Below, piece by piece: positions 63,296 through 64,000 of a stretch of 64,000 nt of DNA (position 1 is the stretch's first letter; each line of letters opens with the position of its first letter). The stretch covers positions 53,169 through 117,168 of the forward strand of contig NZ_CAWUDI010000028.1 in assembly GCF_963920925.1 (NCBI RefSeq), written 5' to 3'. Both the position numbers and the translations under genes were made by a program. The notes beneath the pieces were generated by a model. It did no database searches. It saw only the letters and a program-made list of their open reading frames with translations, and had not been told where the DNA came from. The DNA comes from Rivularia sp963920925. Lineage in GTDB: Bacteria; Cyanobacteriota; Cyanobacteriia; Cyanobacteriales; Nostocaceae.

Positions 63296-64000
63296 TTAAT
63301 TACCAACAATACTTTTGATTTGTTTTAGCTGCTTAAGCGTATAGGGTGCATAGCGCCAAGCAAAATCAAACCAGAGTCCTTTTTTTAAAAGGCTTTTTTG
63401 GTGAGAAAAGGTATCAAAACTGGCTTTACCGTGGTAACTGCCCATACCACTATCGCCCACACCACCAAAGGGAAGATTAGAAACACCAACCTGCATAACC
63501 GTATCGTTAATACAAACTCCTCCCGAAGTTGTTTCATTCAGTACTTTCTGTTGTTTTGCAATATCTTTAGAGAAAATGTATAGCGCTAGTGGTTTGGGGC
63601 GTGCATTGATCTGCGCGATCGCCGAATCTAATTTATCGTAGGTCAATATCGGCAAAATAGGTCCGAATATTTCTTCTTGCATCACTGGGTGATCCCAGGT
63701 AATCCGATCCAAAATGGTAGGTGCAATATAGCGGCTATCTGCGTCGGTTTCTCCTCCCACAACAACAGTACCATTATCTAAAAAGCTGGTTAATCGAGAA
63801 AAGTGCCGTTGGTTAACAATACGTCCATAGTCAGGACTTTTGGCTGGATTATCCCCATAAAATAGTTCAATTTTCTTTTTGAATAAATCTAGTAACGGTT
63901 GCTTAATTTGTCGATCAACTAGTAAGTAGTCTGGAGCAATACAAGTTTGACCGAAAACAATGGGATACAAGCCTCGTTCTTCTAGAACGGCTTTAATCAT
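63296..64000 (-). CDS. Aldehyde dehydrogenase, C-terminal part (5' side at window edge, possibly interrupted)
   Basis: The visible 234 residues start at the window edge. From FGQTCIAPDYLLVD on, the sequence is typical ALDH3-like: SRYIAPTILDRITWDHPVMQEEIFGPILPIL (in parts), FGGVGDSGMGSYHGKASFDTFSHQKSLL. The catalytic Cys is in GQTC. The 15-18 residues just before it (MIKAVLEERGLYPIV) do not match the W-G-K-F-x-N-x-GQTC region of the family in any frame, so the gene may be broken or rearranged just left of the Cys. Shares strand and proximity with the P450. Confidence 0.75.
   Translation of the reverse strand: MIKAVLEERGLYPIVFGQTCIAPDYLLVDRQIKQPLLDLFKKKIELFYGDNPAKSPDYGRIVNQRHFSRLTSFLDNGTVVVGGETDADSRYIAPTILDRITWDHPVMQEEIFGPILPILTYDKLDSAIAQINARPKPLALYIFSKDIAKQQKVLNETTSGGVCINDTVMQVGVSNLPFGGVGDSGMGSYHGKASFDTFSHQKSLLKKGLWFDFAWRYAPYTLKQLKQIKSIVGN

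Overview
The window comes from a cyanobacterium, most likely a filamentous, heterocyst-forming type. The evidence is a photosystem II psbD-psbC pair with the cyanobacterial overlap and GTG start, ycf4, the atpB-atpC operon, a complete NtcA, PSRP-3/Ycf65, AcsF, heme oxygenase and FabI. There are also more than 25 HIP1 octamers (GCGATCGC), many tandem 7-8 bp arrays (TAACTCC, AGATGGGG, AACAGTT, TCTAAAA) and many small palindromic dispersed repeats. GC content looks low to moderate. No rRNA, tRNA or CRISPR array was found.

Layout. 1-10 kb: a condensation-type acyltransferase cut by the window edge, a HAD phosphatase, PSRP-3, a decayed DUF6272-like gene, ATP synthase beta and epsilon, a UDP-glucuronate-epimerase-like sugar enzyme and a polysaccharide deacetylase. 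9-23 kb: a SirB1-type protein, SRPBCC, a mechanosensitive-channel-like membrane protein, a GTPase, tpiA, folP, a slipin, a DUF1400 hydrolase, a polysaccharide export protein and an ABC ATPase. 23-30 kb: an accessory block with a vMAP-HTH/AAA_35 NTPase, an AAA_35-TM-WD40 (14 repeats) giant, two small secreted proteins sharing a duplicated upstream motif, and a nuclease-like pseudogene. 30-39 kb: hisB, fabI, ntcA with an NtcA box, a DUF3084 coiled-coil protein, a YqgF-like nuclease, DUF3146 and pnp. 39-44.4 kb: an SNF2 helicase carrying a mini-intein in its Walker A motif, a SWIM-finger partner and a Trypco1-like protein. 44.5-51 kb: repeats and MITEs, psbC-psbD, ycf4, a cyclophilin lipoprotein and a KAS II-like synthase. 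51-64 kb: a solo TnpB element, a folate/biopterin transporter, a carotenoid oxygenase, then hemN, heme oxygenase and AcsF (a gene set known elsewhere as a low-oxygen tetrapyrrole cluster), a CYP120-like P450 and an aldehyde dehydrogenase at the edge.

The clearest unusual features are: the 189-residue mini-intein splitting the helicase P-loop, itself carrying a dispersed repeat; the AAA_35 block with paired regulatory motifs; repeat DNA translated inside a ketoacyl synthase, a carotenoid oxygenase and an epimerase tail; two small non-autonomous element families, one with 16 bp inverted ends and 11 bp flanking direct repeats; and a carotenoid oxygenase/ALDH/P450 set that could act on apocarotenoids, although the ALDH appears broken at its catalytic loop.
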